Shown here in pieces: positions 1 to 12,313 of a stretch of 64,000 nucleotides of DNA; the first letter of the stretch is position 1; the number at the start of each line of letters is the position of its first letter. Source of the DNA: Silene latifolia (Eukaryota > Streptophyta > Magnoliopsida > Caryophyllales > Caryophyllaceae); the NCBI RefSeq assembly GCF_048544455.1, contig NC_133537.1, positions 14,259,541 through 14,323,540 on the forward strand, given 5' to 3'. The notes below the pieces were generated by a model. It saw nothing but the letters and a program-made list of their open reading frames with translations. It did not search any database and was not told the DNA's origin. The position numbers and the translations under genes are program-made.

Positions 1-98
1 ATGCTATAAACATCACATTCTTGGGAGTTAAAAGGAAAAAAAAAAGAGTGTGCAAGAAAGAACAGGCATTCTCCATTACTACTTACTAGCCTCGTGAA

Positions 99-2673
99 TC
101 AACGGGCTCTGTCTTTGAACACATCAAGACCCATCTCTGTAGGGTCAGTTGCTTGTAGCTCCACCTGAATACCATCCAGTTCCCTCTTAAACCTGTCTTT
201 CGAGCTTGCATATATCATTTTGCTTCTCACCCTTGCGGTGTCCGGACACCTTGATCAGATATACACAAAGTTCAGTCAGAGACAAGACTATACATCAATA
301 ATAACATTACCACGTTATCTCAAGGACCCATCTCACAAACGGTAAGAGACTAAGAAGGTTAGATGTATGCAACATCGCCCCTGTGTAAAGAGGTAACACA
401 GAGAGTAAAGAAAAAACATAATTAGTGGTAAACCAAAAAATAATTACTTCGGCACCCCTTGAATATCCGGTCATTATCATATGAAATTTAAAACTTGAAA
501 GTTGTCAACACGAAATTTGGGTCAAGTGAACAAAATATATCTGTTTCAACAGTCCCATATTAACAAACATAGATATGCCCTTGCGGGCCTTGCCCATAGT
601 GAAAAATCCACCAAGAATCGCACCGAATGATTGCTTCTTTCACAGCAACATAAAAAAGCATGAAAGTATTTTGCATAATCCCAGCATAATTCAAAACCAA
701 CGAATAGTGAGCCTTTGGATTCATTGGAAATGAAAACAGAAGTAGTGTCGTGTGTTTCACTCTTGGTCTCTAACCAAATTCCTAACTTCTAGTGGGTATT
801 GAAGGGAATGAACAAGTTAAAAGTGCAGGCCATGAGATTGTAACAGTCAACATTTACCATGCAATGAAAAAGATCTTGCTTTTCTGGCAGTTCTCCTCTG
901 TCACAAAATCGAAATCGAAAACAGCATAGCGACATTCATCAGCTGGAAGGGCAGCACTGAAGTCTTCATAGGTTTCAGTTGGCGACCCCACCTTTTCAAC
1001 AATGACCTGCTTCTGATCCATCTCAATCTTAAACACAATAAACCGGTGTGAGCGCTTTGCCTTCAGCTCCAAAAAATTCAGCTTGCAATCGTCATGCACA
1101 GCAATGCCAGACGCCGCATTGGCCTGTCAATCACGGAAAGCAAATATAACAATATCAAGCCTTAACTGCTATGGATAGCTAACAGAAGCACATTAGCACA
1201 CAGTTTAGCAGTATAGTTTGTGCTGCATATTTTTACACATCGTTATATAGGCAGCCAGACAGTGCAATTCCGGAGGTAACTAACCCTTCCACAATTCTAT
1301 TGTAGCCACACAAAGTCTAGCAGGACAAAGTAAGTTTAAGGCCTGAGATTTCGTAATACAGCATACTGTATAGCATAAAGACAACAACTTACAAACGCAA
1401 GGTACTGATAATCACAATCAAGGGTGTTCGACAGGGGGAATCCCTTATAGAACTAACTTCCCCAGTGCCCAAGTAAACACGAAATAATTGGGAGCTACGT
1501 CATCTAGAGACACTAGAAGCCCAACATCGTTATTGAAGGTATATACAATCACTACATCCATCAAAAAGTTGAAACCCCCATTATTTATTTCTAAAAGTAT
1601 ATAAGCTTAAGGGTGTTGCCATGAGCAATCTATGTTCCAACAACTGGCCCAATCACCCATGGCATGTCCTAATGATTTATGTGATGCTTTGTGCATCCTA
1701 GCCCCACAGCGCTATTGCTCGCTGAAAGCGCACACTCCTTGCATCACTTTGTACGTGTAATGTATCACTTTCCCCTGTGATGCTCAGCCAAGACATGTTA
1801 TGTTCTCCAAGTGACAGATCTTTACCATGATTTTTACACTTACTGACATACCCACAAGGGCCACAACCCACCCAAGGCAAAGTAGCGCAAATTTTGGACA
1901 TAATCACCTAAAAACTGTGTGTATATAATCCATCTAAAATCCAGTCAATAAACCAGCCAACCATGATAGAGAATTTGGATTTCACATCACCTCACCCAAT
2001 CTCAGATGATGATCAATTCGCCAACCCTTGAATTATACCACTCCAGCACTCCATACTATCAAATCAGTGACATACTCTATTCGTCATATAATACCCCCCA
2101 CAAAGAATAAAAAAGGTAAGGGAGTATGATTTTTTAACTGCCACATGTATTGTCCAAATTCATCCCTGAATCACCAACTATATTACTCAATAATCAAACA
2201 CAATTCTGATCTAATATTACCTGACATCGAATACTAAGTTACGTGATCGTACACCAACGTAATGAGCAAACCCTAGAGTAACAGTAACAATCTCAAAATC
2301 AAAATTATTAGTACTTCATGTTCCATATCAATCATTTACAAATTAAATCAAATCAAATCCTTGATTAAACGCAATAACCACATGATCCACAACTTTCTAG
2401 GGTTAAAAACACAATTACCGCAAATGACAGTACAAATATACAGAATTACAAAGAAATACGAAATTAACCATTCTATAAACCGCGATTTACCATGAATTTT
2501 ACAAATCACTCAATCACACAAACTAATAAAGCTAAACTAGATCCAAACCCTAATTAAACTAAATTTCCCCAAATTAAAATCGATTAAAAAGAAATTCAGT
2601 AAAAATACAAGTATAAACACATAAAAGAGAACAATACAAACAGATAGATAGGTAACAGAGGTTAGATTACCAT
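99..2673 (-). CDS. ADF: Actin-depolymerizing factor (ADF/cofilin), three exons
   Basis: Encodes a complete 139-residue ADF, a cytosolic and nuclear protein that binds G- and F-actin and severs and depolymerizes filaments. I assembled the gene by hand. Coding exon 1 is only the ATG (2671-2673) followed at once by a GT donor. Exon 2 is 858-1123, entered after TTGACAG and left at GCATG/GTAAAT. Exon 3 is 99-249, entered after ATCAAG, with the TGA stop at 99-101. Total coding length is 420 bp, the usual plant ADF length. Visible family hallmarks are Ser6 (the known regulatory phosphorylation site), [32 protein letters not shown], and the actin-binding long-helix region [17 protein letters not shown]. 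Residue Cys follows the AW where many family members have Ser. Intron 1 (about 1.5 kb) immediately after the ATG is the typical plant ADF structure. No breaks are seen, so the gene is probably functional. Confidence 0.95.
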
Positions 2674-2956
2674 GGTGAGAAGGTAAATGGAGTGATCGGA
2701 AATTACAGTGTATCGAAAGTGGAGGAGAGAGAAAATATAGGAGAGAGAAAATTGAAAGATGAGGACTGCGTACAATTCAAGTCCAAGGCATGAAACAACA
2801 CAAATAGGTGTCTTCTTGCACTTTTTTTACGTCTCCTTTATTATTTTTTAATTAATAAATATAAATATTTTATGTGGTTGTTTGATTTTATATCTTTGGT
2901 CCAATTTTATTTTATTTTTATATTTGCGTTCTTTTTGGGTAGGATTCGTTTCACAA
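2674..2956 (-). promoter_or_regulatory. ADF 5' leader and promoter region
   Basis: On the minus strand the sequence upstream of the ADF ATG is pyrimidine-rich (CTCTCTCC blocks at about 2720-2755), as in many plant 5' leaders. A TATATTTT-like stretch lies near 2735-2742. The exact start site cannot be read from sequence. Beyond about 2820 the DNA is AT-rich and featureless up to a MITE. Confidence 0.4.
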
Positions 2957-3229
2957 ATACTATCTTACAACCAGTTGTATATTAGCATTGTACAACCGCC
3001 TCAAAGTTGTTGAGTTCTTTACACAAAGTCATTTAGCCTATTTTATTTTATAAGTTGTTGAAATTTAATTTAAAAAGTTATTGAGTTTAATAATTATTCC
3101 TCTTAAGCTCAATAACTTTGTATTGTAACTCGACAATTTTGTTAGTAAAGCTCGACAACTTTATAACAAAACTCGACAACATTGAAAAGGTTGTACATAA
3201 GCTACATACAACCAGTTGTATAATCTACT
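2957..3229. mobile_element. Foldback MITE with CAACCAGTTGTA ends
   Basis: The two ends are imperfect inverted repeats of about 55 bp. The left end reads TTACAACCAGTTGTATATTAGC and the right end is close to its reverse complement, ending CATACAACCAGTTGTATAATC. Internal copies of the motif TTGTTGAG or CTCGACAA follow each end. There is no coding capacity. It is probably a small non-autonomous DNA transposon. I cannot assign a superfamily because the target duplication is not clear. Confidence 0.6.
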
Positions 3230-3394
3230 AATTGGATTCGTTTAGGCCGGGTTATTTTCGAGTTTGTAAGAATTTAGATCACATTGGATCAGGTTCAGGT
3301 TTATTATTAACAAGTATTTTTATGAATAACTGTCAGTTTGTAACAATAGACATTTTGGACAAGTCATATTGGTGATTGTAGTTAACAAGTTTTT
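3230..3394. other. Short anonymous spacer
   Basis: AT-rich spacer between the MITE and the satellite block, with a faded GGGTT/GGTTCAGG-type repeat relic near 3250-3300. No gene is seen. Confidence 0.4.
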
Positions 3395-5380
3395 TTGTTA
3401 TCCTCGTACACATTTATGTGTTATAAAGTGATTGTTGTGCAGTTTTTAAAGCCTTTTATTCAGGGGCCCAGTTGGCCCAAAACCGTTAATTTTAACTCAT
3501 AGAATTATCATTTTATAACAATCTTCAGAAACAGGTGAAATTTTTGAAAAAACCTCGTCAATAGGATCAATATGCTCTTAAATGACTATCATTGTTTAGT
3601 GCCCCTCTAAAACAACCCATAATGAAGCATATACAACTAGTTTCGTCTATTTATAACGTTGCTTGAAAAACATATTTGAGGGCTAAATGTCTTTATTTGA
3701 ATCCATATGTCCTTTATGTTACCTTCACACATTTTTATATGGTGTAGAGTGATTGCGGAGGGATTTCCGGGATCATTAATTATGGTCCTAGTTGGCCCAA
3801 AAACGTTGATTATAATCTTCAGAATAGACAATTTTCAATGATATTTCGAAATTGGTGAAAATTTTTGCCGATACCTAGTGAGTTGAACCAATATTCTATT
3901 AAATGACTCCCGTGTTCATAATCCACTTAAACGACTAATATTGGAGTCTATAGACTTGGTTACCTCTATATACGTCATAGTTCGAAAAGTACTTTTGAGG
4001 ACTTTGGATGTCTCTCAAACCATATGCTCTTTTTGTTATCATCAAACATTTTGATATGTTATAAAGTGATTGTTATGCGGTTTCCAATACCTTTTATGTG
4101 GGATCCTAGTTGGTCAAAAACGTTAATTCCTTTAGAGTTAGCAGTTTTCAGCAGTCTTTCAAAACAAGTGAATTTTTTGGCGAAACCTGGTTAGTTGGGC
4201 CAATATGCTCTTAAATGACTATCGTTGTTTACAACCCTCTCAAACGAACCAGAATGGAGCGTATACAACTAGTTTCGTCTAATTACAACATTGCTCGAAA
4301 AATAGGTCTTAGACCGCTAAATGTCTTTATTTGAAACCATATGTCCTTTCTGTTACTCTCAAACATTTTTATATGGTATAAAGTGATTGCATCATGATTT
4401 TCGAGACCAATAGTTTCAGATCGAGTTTCCCAAAAAACGTTGATCATAATCCTTCATAATCGGCAATTTTCGATGATATTCCGGAACAGATGAAATTTTG
4501 TTGACGATACCTCGTGAGTTGAACCAATATTCTATTAAATGACTCTTGTGTTCAAAACTCTCTTGAGGCCTCAGGGTGTCTCTGGTTAGGACCATGTGCT
4601 ATTTTTGTTATCCTCAAACAATTGATATGTTATAAAGTGATTGTTTTGCGGTTTCCAACACCTTTTATGCGGGGGCCGAGTTGACCCAAAAACGATAATT
4701 ATAACCTTCTAAACTAGAGTTTTCAGCAACCTCTCGAACCTCTTAAATTTTTTGACGAAACCTTGTTAGTTGAGCCAATATTCTGTGAATGATTATCGTT
4801 GTTTAGAACCCTCTAAAGCGACTCATAATGGAGCGTATACAACTAGTTTCGTCTATTTGCAACATTGCTCGAAAAACAACTTTGACGCCGATACATGTCA
4901 TTATTATCTAAAACCATATGTGCTTTCTGTTACCGTGACACACTTTTATATGGTGTAGAGTGGTTGCGGAGCTATTTTCTAAACCTGAGTTGGCCTATAA
5001 ACGTTGATTATAACCTTCAAAATCAACAATCTTTTATGATATTCCGAATCTGGTGAAATGTTTTCGTGATACCTCATGAGTTGAACAAATATTATCTTAA
5101 ATGACTCTCATTGTTCATAATGCTCTTAAACGACTTATAATGGAGTCTATAGACTTGGTTTCGTCTATATACGACATCACCCAAAAAATACTCTTGATTT
5201 TGTTATCCTTAGACATTTTTATATGATATACAGTGGTTGTTGTGCGGTATTCAAGACCTTTTATTCGGGGGCCAATTGACCCAAAAACGTTAATTATAAC
5301 CTTTAGAATTAATCGCTTTTAGCAATCTTTTGAAATTCTCGAAAAATTTTGCCGAAACCTTGGCAATTGGAGTAATATGG
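3395..5380. repeat. Satellite-like tandem block, about 315-bp monomers in alternating dimers
   Basis: A marker phrase of the form (T/A)GTTGRRCCAATAT(G/T)CT.TTAAATGACT recurs near 3560, 3875, 4190, 4515, 4765 and 5080, about every 315 bp with two shortened units. Two subtypes alternate. One is followed by TATCGTTGTTTAGAACCC and then TACAACTAGTTTCGTCTA. The other is followed by CTCnnGTGTTCATAA and TCTATAGACTTGG. The repeat unit is therefore a dimer of about 630 bp. Copies are strongly diverged and have no coding capacity. The block stops abruptly at 5380, where an LTR begins. Confidence 0.8.
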
Positions 5381-6094
5381 TATAATACTCCATATTATTC
5401 TAAAGTCACTCGGCCGAGTACTAAGAGTACTCGACCGAGTGGGTACTTTAGGAGGAGTCCTCGTGGTCACTTACTCGTCCGAGTAGGGTAATCACTCGGC
5501 CGAGTATGGGCCATTTGACCGAGTGGGCCGGTTACTCGGTCGAGTCGGCTTCACGGAGAGACTTCGCTCGTCTTGTCTTGTTTCAAAACATGGGTTTTAG
5601 GATCCCTACATATACCCATGAACAATCTCAATCACTTTATAGTTACCTAGAAACTAAGCCAAAAACCTAGTATTGTATTATTAGCCTTTAATTAAGGATT
5701 AAGCAAGGAGATTTCAGATTCATTAACAGGTTGTTCATTCCTAAACCATCTTTATTGGTAAGTCTTCGTCCAAATCCTCATCTCGAGATCTTAGATTTAG
5801 TTATTGAATCCTATTCTAACCCTTATTATATTGTTAGGAATTGACTTAGGATTTGGGGTTTTCCGATAATGTAATTGGGATTCATGAAACTTAACCTAAA
5901 AATTGGGAATTTTGGGAATTGAGACTCGGTTAATGAAATTGGCTAGGAATATAAGATGATGGTATGATTTTATGTTTGTTTAGGAGTTGACTTTGTAGAG
6001 GAGCACTTTTGAAGCTTGATTGTTTGAAGAACTTGCTAAAGGTAAAGACTTTTTCTACTCAACTATGAGATTTTGTGTGTTTATGTGTTCATTG
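5381..6094 (+). mobile_element. Left part of an old LTR (LTR A), interrupted at 6094
   Basis: Starts inside a satellite monomer with TATAATACTCC, a decayed form of the TGTAATACYC start seen in related LTRs here. It carries five ACTCGRCCGAGT-type palindromes (5408-5545), then a promoter-like CATATACCC segment near 5607 and a long leader. At 6090-6094 it is split by LTR B, with target duplication CATTG. Its continuation is 10895 to about 11290. No coding sequence is seen. Confidence 0.6.
5408..5545. repeat. Array of ACTCG-N2-CGAGT palindromes in LTR A
   Basis: Perfect or near-perfect 12-bp palindromes at 5408-5419 (ACTCGGCCGAGT), 5429-5440 (ACTCGACCGAGT), 5473-5484, 5494-5505 and 5534-5545, with spacings of 10 to 35 bp. 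They lie upstream of the presumed LTR promoter. Confidence 0.85.
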
Positions 6095-6124
6095 TGTAAT
6101 ACTACGGTTTTCTATGTCTATGGG

Positions 6125-6270
6125 TACTCTATCGAGTGGGGCTTACTCTATCGAGTAAGTATGTTTTTATGCAAAACAGTAGTCTACCTGATGGGTACTC
6201 GATCGAGTACGTGTGGCACTCGATCGAGTAAGGGGCACTCGATCGAGTATGTCACTTACTCGATCGAGTA
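6125..6270. repeat. Array of ACTCGATCGAGT palindromes in LTR B
   Basis: Five copies of the palindrome ACT(C)(G/T)ATCGAGT between 6125 and 6270, each often flanked by T and A to give TACTCGATCGAGTA. They end about 55 bp upstream of the TATATAAA at 6323. Confidence 0.85.
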
Positions 6271-7423
6271 AGTGAGTTTACGGGCTGAGTTTTGACGGGT
6301 TTTGTTAATGATGCGATATTGGTATATAAAGACGTCTGTCACTTTTCTTAAATCTTTTTATCATTCTAAAAACCTAAATTGAGAGAAGGAAGTTACGTAA
6401 GTTGATTCATCGCATCATTAGCAAATTCCCAAGGCTAGGAGAGTCGGATCATCGTGTTCTTTACGCCGTTGTGATCCTTGTGTCGAGGGTAAGTTCCTTA
6501 TACCTTTTATGTTGGGACTCGCTGGGTTCCTTTAAAACCCTAATTGGGTAATTTGGGGGTTTTGGTGGTTTATGTGATTATGATAGTAATTGTATGCATG
6601 TATGTTATAGGAGGAGGTTTCGTTGAGGAAAGATTCTGATTAGCTGCTAAAACCGTCTGTGGTGTTTGCTTTCCATGTAGGGTTTTCCCTACTCAGTATT
6701 AATTACATAAGTGTGGTTGGTGATTACTGTTGTTGTTGTATATCTATTTGCATTGGATTCTGATTTGGTGATTGTTGGTAGTGTTGTATAATTATTGCTG
6801 TGTAACTGTCTGTGATCTTCGGGGCGCGTCCCTGACTGAGTGGAGTCACTTGCGGGAGGGGATTCACGCCCTTGGTTCGCCCTTTGTGGAACCCGCCACA
6901 GGAAGGGATGTGCACATTAAGGAAACTTGGGTTTATCGCTCACTGGTGATGAGCGGGGATTTGATGGGTACGGCTGCGGTCCCCAACTGGCGGTGTGGAG
7001 TACTTGTTGCGATGGGTACTCTGGCAGGACTACACATTTTAGTGTGTAGTTAGTTGTGTGGAGATTGATTATAGAGACTGGGGAATTGTTGTGTTGTTGA
7101 GCTGTTTTGGTATTTGTTTCGTTGTGGCATTGTTTTACGTAACTCGTACTGACCCCGTTAATTGTTTTAAAAACTGTGGTGATCCATTCAGGGATGGTGA
7201 GCAGTTATTGAGCAGGTATGATATGACGCGTATGAGGTAGCTGGGATGAGTCATCACGTGGCAGTTAGAAGTCTTCCACGGTGTCAGACGATGTTTTGTA
7301 GTTTTGATAGTTTTATCAGTATGCCGTTTTGAGAACCTTGTGTTTCAGTTTAACAGTTTTGGAGTTAACATGTAATCACTTTAAACCGTATTTACTTTTA
7401 AGTATGTTTCGTTATTGTCTTAT

Positions 7424-10400
7424 TGTGACACCCTCATTTATTGCGGAAAAGTAAACACGTAATTCTAGAATAAAACTGCATAGATATATTTGTAATAGGT
7501 TCATTTGGGTAAAAACCTGTAATTTTTTAAAACCTGAACCTGTTATAAAGAAATCCAAATTGGAAGGTGTCAAACATACAAGGTCTAAATATAAGTTTCA
7601 TAACATAACCATCGCTAAAGTCGCGAATAGCAAATTATACAACCAAATGTAAAGAGGGAGACATATGTCCCTAAAATGTATGTGACATAAAAAGTGTTTA
7701 AGGGTCACAATAAAATAAAGCCAATCTAGGTTCCAAGGTTTCTTTGCTCGCTAGCTCGTCCGTGTACCCCATATAAGCATCACCTACCTGTCAATCGCAT
7801 TTTATACAAACACGAAAGCCACAGTCAGTGGGGAGTAACTCCGAGTTCTCCCAGCCACGAAATGTCATAATTAATATAACATGTAAACATAAGAATATGA
7901 ATATGAATCACACAATGCCTTAGCATATAGATGCTAGACAGTCGTGCTTATCATGTGAACAACAATATAACAACACATAGTCCTAGCATGTGAATACTAG
8001 ACCGACTCATACTACACTATCATGTGAATCACATAACATCCAGGAATTCAAACTCTATCAACCATACCCGGCTTGCATCTCACCTTCTATGATTTATAGA
8101 ATCATCAAACAAGAAAGGACAATATATCTAGAGACAGGCATAAGTTACTAGTACAGTCAATAGTCACTTTGTAACTCGAGTCTATACCACGAGGTAGGGA
8201 AGCTAGTATTTTGGCTCAGAGGTTACATTTAAAACATGGCCAAAACACGGCTCAACCCTAATCCTAGACTCATGGCAGACCTAGAGAAATGCGGATAAAA
8301 CCACCGCACCCAAGACTCATGATAAAACCACATGAGTACCCTAAGGAGTCCACCAAAGGGTTGGCTAGTACTTAAGCTGACCATCTACTCACAAAATAGG
8401 CAGAAAGGTCATGCCCCAGCTTGGATATAAACCCACCAAGCCAGGAACACAAAAGCTATTAAGCCGCAAACATATACTCGTCAAAGACTATAATGGCCTA
8501 TCTATGATGAAGGCCGAAATACTCACCTAGGACCTAGTCCCAGCTTGAATACTTTAGCCCACACCACACAAGACAAGTAGGACACCCAATTAACCATAAA
8601 AGGGGCAAAGAGTCCAAACTTGTACACACAAAAGATCATACACACCCTAGTATATGAAAGGCTACGCAAGAGCATATTCAGCTGACAATCCAACAATATC
8701 TCCAATATCAATAATAACCCAAATTTCAGCTAACCGTTAATCTCATAATTCATGAGAATAAGCTAAAATGGCAACAAGACAAGAAGACTCAAGTATAAGG
8801 CAACCAATTCATCCAACAACCAACATGTGAAATGATAGTCACAAATATTAAGGCATCAACGTAAAACATCCAATAACAACCAATCTCACCTCAAAGACAA
8901 ACCCTCGACCCGAGTCCCGCGACGGGTCATCGGTCAAATCGAGGCTGACCGGTTTAAACCTAGTTTGACCAAACTCGTTCGGGCAATCTGGCCCAGTTCA
9001 GAGTCTTGGCCTACTTTGGCCCAAATCACAAAATTTATCACAATATCATTCTCATGCTATTCCCAATTTCTATCATGTGAGAAACGAAAGTAACACATTA
9101 TCAATCACCTAAACACTTAACAAACAAGAAACACAACATCAACTACTAATGTGACATTAATTCGTCGAGTAACTCGGAATAGTTACCTTAAGCTAGCAAA
9201 GAGACAAGTAATAACTTGAGAAAGCTTCTAAAACCCAAAATTACTCTTCATCTTCAACCACATATGAGTCACCTAAAATAATTATGTGAAAGGACGATAT
9301 TAACGAATTATCGTTATATAAAATATGAGACGAAAATTAATTTAATTATATTTTAAATAAACCGAGTTAGCGCCAAAACAATTTATAAACACAACTAGCC
9401 CAAAGTTACCAAATATAGCTAGCCCTTTTATCAAAATTAAATGAGTCCAATAAACTAAATATGTGAAGGAGCAATATTAATGATTTACGTTATATGAAAT
9501 ACGAGGCGGGATTTAAGTCATTCAAAAGAATCACATTTGTGACAAAATAAACCCGACCCACGACTCAAAGTGGCCATTTGGATAGCCCCTACACGAACTC
9601 GGACAACCACCACCACCACGGTGCGGGGTGACCCATTTTGGGTTCTCAAAACCCGATCCAAGCATTCATTTTAGCCATCTAAAGCGGCCTTTATTCGAGT
9701 ACCATCTAGCGGACCCAAAACAATCCCTACATGTCAAGATACACCGTCTCAACTATAAAAGACAACAATTAGCACCCAAAACAATCCTTACATGTCAAAG
9801 ATACCCCGACTTAAATATACCACTTACTAGCTAGCATCCCAAATGATCCCTACAGTCAAGATATACACCGTCTCAATCATCTCCACATATCAAGATACAC
9901 CGTCTCAACTATACAACTGACTAATTAACATCCATAAGGATCCCTATATATAATTATACACCGTCTCAATTATAAAACAGACTAACCAAAGATTCGAAAT
10001 AAACATATTTTACAAGTAATATCGAGTAACCCGTCATCGTTACCTTTTTCCGATCGAATTAGTCCTTCATGACTAACAAATCTTATACAAGACCGTCTAT
10101 CTTAGCATCTACAACCGTCTTATAATAAATAAAGCTGAAAGTATAAATTGCGTTTGTAAAAATACATGACGAAAATGAATTTTACTTACAACGGATTGAC
10201 AGAACGATGAAAGCAAAGACTATGGAACGAAAATCATTGATAACGGATGACAAACGGAGTGATAGAATCAATTTAAAATTAAAAAAATGAAACAGAACGA
10301 AAAAGAAGAAAAAGGAAGGGAGAAGAAGGAATGATACGTGAGAAATGAGGGAGCAGCTAGCTAGCTAGCTATTTATTATACGTACGTTTCTTCGTCGTTA

Positions 10401-10796
10401 AGAAACTTCGATAGTTATTAAAACCGTTTCGAGTTAAATTTAACCGGTTTAAGAAAGAGTCTCATAAATGAAACGGAATCAATAATAAATAAGTTTAAAG
10501 AATGAAAAATAAAATAAACTCAGATAGTTAACGGAAATAATAAGAAATCGGCTTGAAACGGAATTATTAGCAATTTTACTAAATTAGCGGATTTTAACGA
10601 AATTTGTTCATTTAGCAAAATAAATTCAAAATGGTTAACTCGATGACTTTTTTTCCCGGGTCCGACTTGAGTCCGCTAAGGACTGAATTTCAAAAAAAGA
10701 CTCGTAAAATATACTGAAATAGTTAAATGACATAATTAAATCCAAAATATCAATTAAAATAATTTTATCCTACTTAATAAAATACGGGGTGTTACA
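7424..10796. mobile_element. 3.37-kb solo LTR nested in LTR B, TSD CTTAT
   Basis: Terminal TGTGACACCC (7424) and GGGGTGTTACA (ending 10796) are inverted LTR-type ends, with perfect 5-bp duplications CTTAT at 7419-7423 and 10797-10801. No gag or pol is seen across the full length, so I read it as a very long solo LTR of a Ty3/gypsy element rather than a complete one. Short open frames inside it do not match anything I recognise. Orientation is uncertain because LTR ends are symmetrical. Confidence 0.75.
9735..9990. repeat. Degenerate subrepeats with ACACCGTCTCAA core
   Basis: Inside the 3.37-kb LTR the phrase ACCGTCTCAA(C/T)TATA recurs at about 9747, 9868, 9900 and 9960, each preceded by CAAGATA or a variant and CCCTACA. 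Units are about 60 bp and imperfect. Confidence 0.6.
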
Positions 10797-10894
10797 CTTA
10801 TGATTATCATTGCCTCGGATAACCGAGATGGTGACGTTTTCATACCTTAAGTGGTCTTGGTAAGGCACTTGGAGTATGAGGGTGTCACACATTG

Positions 10895-11340
10895 TGTCTT
10901 GTGGTGGAATTAGAGTATTACCTCTTAGAGATTCATGAGTATTGTTGATGGTTATTATTGATACGATGATGATTATAGCATTTGGACTTGAGTTTGTGAA
11001 CTGGTACGGGTAGCCGGGTTCTCGGGGGCACCGTTGTACGCGGAGGGTCGCCGAAGCATCCTCTTGTGGGCCCGCCATAAGAGAGACGTGCACATTTACG
11101 ATCCGGTGAGTGTATGTGGTCGAGCACGATCGTCGTGTGAGTTGAGTACCACTTGTTGTCGTGTGATTTGTAGTATGCATGTTGTGTCCCCTTGTTTTGT
11201 TGTTGTTGGTCTTGGATCGTTGGATGACTCGGAACTCGATGTTTATATGGTATTTGATTGGTTTGAGGACTCGCTATGTATTATTATCGTAACGCCCCCC
11301 AATCACCCAGCCACGGTAATTAGGGATGCTACTATCTCAG
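10895..11340. mobile_element. Right part of LTR A plus another LTR start-like segment
   Basis: After the CATTG duplication the sequence resumes with GTCTTGTGGTGG and contains CCCGCCATAAGAGAGACGTGCACA (11071-11094). A similar phrase, CCCGCCACAGGAAGGGATGTGCACA, occurs in LTR B near 6893, so the two LTRs are related. At about 11290-11340 there is CGTAACGCCCCCC, the look of yet another LTR start, cut off at 11349 by the Tourist-like element. Confidence 0.45.
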
Positions 11341-11551
11341 TTTTCCCATTTAGGCCTTGTTCTTTTGAACTTAATTTCAGTTGCCACAAGTTCAGTTTAG
11401 TTCAGTTCAGCTCTATTAAGTTCAGTTCAGTTTATTTCAACATTAATATTATTATTCTTATTTTATATTCATATTGTTATCATATAGTTATTATATTAAT
11501 CTATTTACTATTGTTATTATTATATTAAAATATTTATTTATATTTATTATA

Positions 11552-12313
11552 GGGTTATTTCATAGGAATAATCCATCATATGGGTGACCTGCTTAAATTA
11601 CTCTATCCTTTAAGTAATCCGAATTTAATCCCTTCTATCCCCTCTTCCTTCCCAGAACAAACTTGCTTGTTTTTTTGACCTGCTATAAGAGGTGAAAAAT
11701 GACGTGGCAACTAATATTTCATAGAAATAAATGAATAATTCATCCTATGGGTGATCTTCTTAAATTAATTTATCCTTTAATCCCTCCTATCACCATCATG
11801 CATTTGTTACCTCCCAATCACAGTCACACTCTACACCAAAATAACCATAAGACCACCACGCTCACACCCTTACTTCACCAACACCACCAAACATGGAGAG
11901 ATCTTCACGCGCCAACCATGAGTAGTTAGGGAACGAAGACGACAAATACCGTGATAAGAATGTTAGGCGGTTGAGGTGGCGATGGCAGAATAGAAAAGAG
12001 GACAGGAGAATGGAGGGAATCGGCGCCGGAGGAGTGGCCGCAGGAGGAGTGTTAATAGTTCCGATTATGATGAGATTAAATATAGTTGGGTGTATTATAT
12101 GAAGGTCACTCGTAGATTGGATTATTTTTGTAAAATAATTAAGGTGTTTATTAACCCTTAAAAACATAAGATAACCTGTTGTTTAGGTTGCCGGTCACTC
12201 TAGTGTATTATGGGAAGGAAGGGGGGATATGACGGATTAAATTCGAATTACTTAAAGGATGGAGTAATTTAAGCAGGCCACCCATATGATAAATTATTCC
12301 TATGAAATAATCC
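11552..12313. mobile_element. Mutator-type MITE, long TIRs, 9-bp TSD TTTATTATA
   Basis: Inverted ends of about 80 bp share TTATTTCATAGGAATAAT, CATATGGGTG, CCTGCTTAAATTACTC and CCTTTAAGTAATYCGAATTTAATCC. The 9-bp direct repeats TTTATTATA flank it (11543-11551 and 12314-12322), the size expected for Mutator. A third, diverged copy of the end sequence lies inside at about 11717-11790. There is no transposase. Confidence 0.85.

Larger units (their letters stand above)
6095..10889 (+). mobile_element. Solo LTR B, split by another LTR, TSD CATTG
   Basis: Begins TGTAATACTACGG at 6095 and ends GAGGGTGTCACA at 10889. Both sides carry the 5-bp duplication CATTG (6090-6094 and 10890-10894). Without the 3.4-kb insertion at 7424-10796 it is about 1.42 kb. 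It holds ACTCGATCGAGT palindromes (6125-6270), a TATATAAA box (6323-6330) and a leader, so transcription orientation is plus. There is no internal domain, so it is a solo LTR left by recombination, probably Ty3/gypsy. Its 3' end resembles, in inverted orientation, the LTR that starts at 63749. Confidence 0.8.

Noticed and set aside
6724..7240. Several 60-93 codon frames in LTR B
   Set aside because: Noncoding LTR sequence. Frames occur on both strands and lack domain signatures.
9628..9834. 68-codon plus frame in the 3.37-kb LTR
   Set aside because: Consists of the CACCGTCTCAA subrepeats and has no homology that I recognise.
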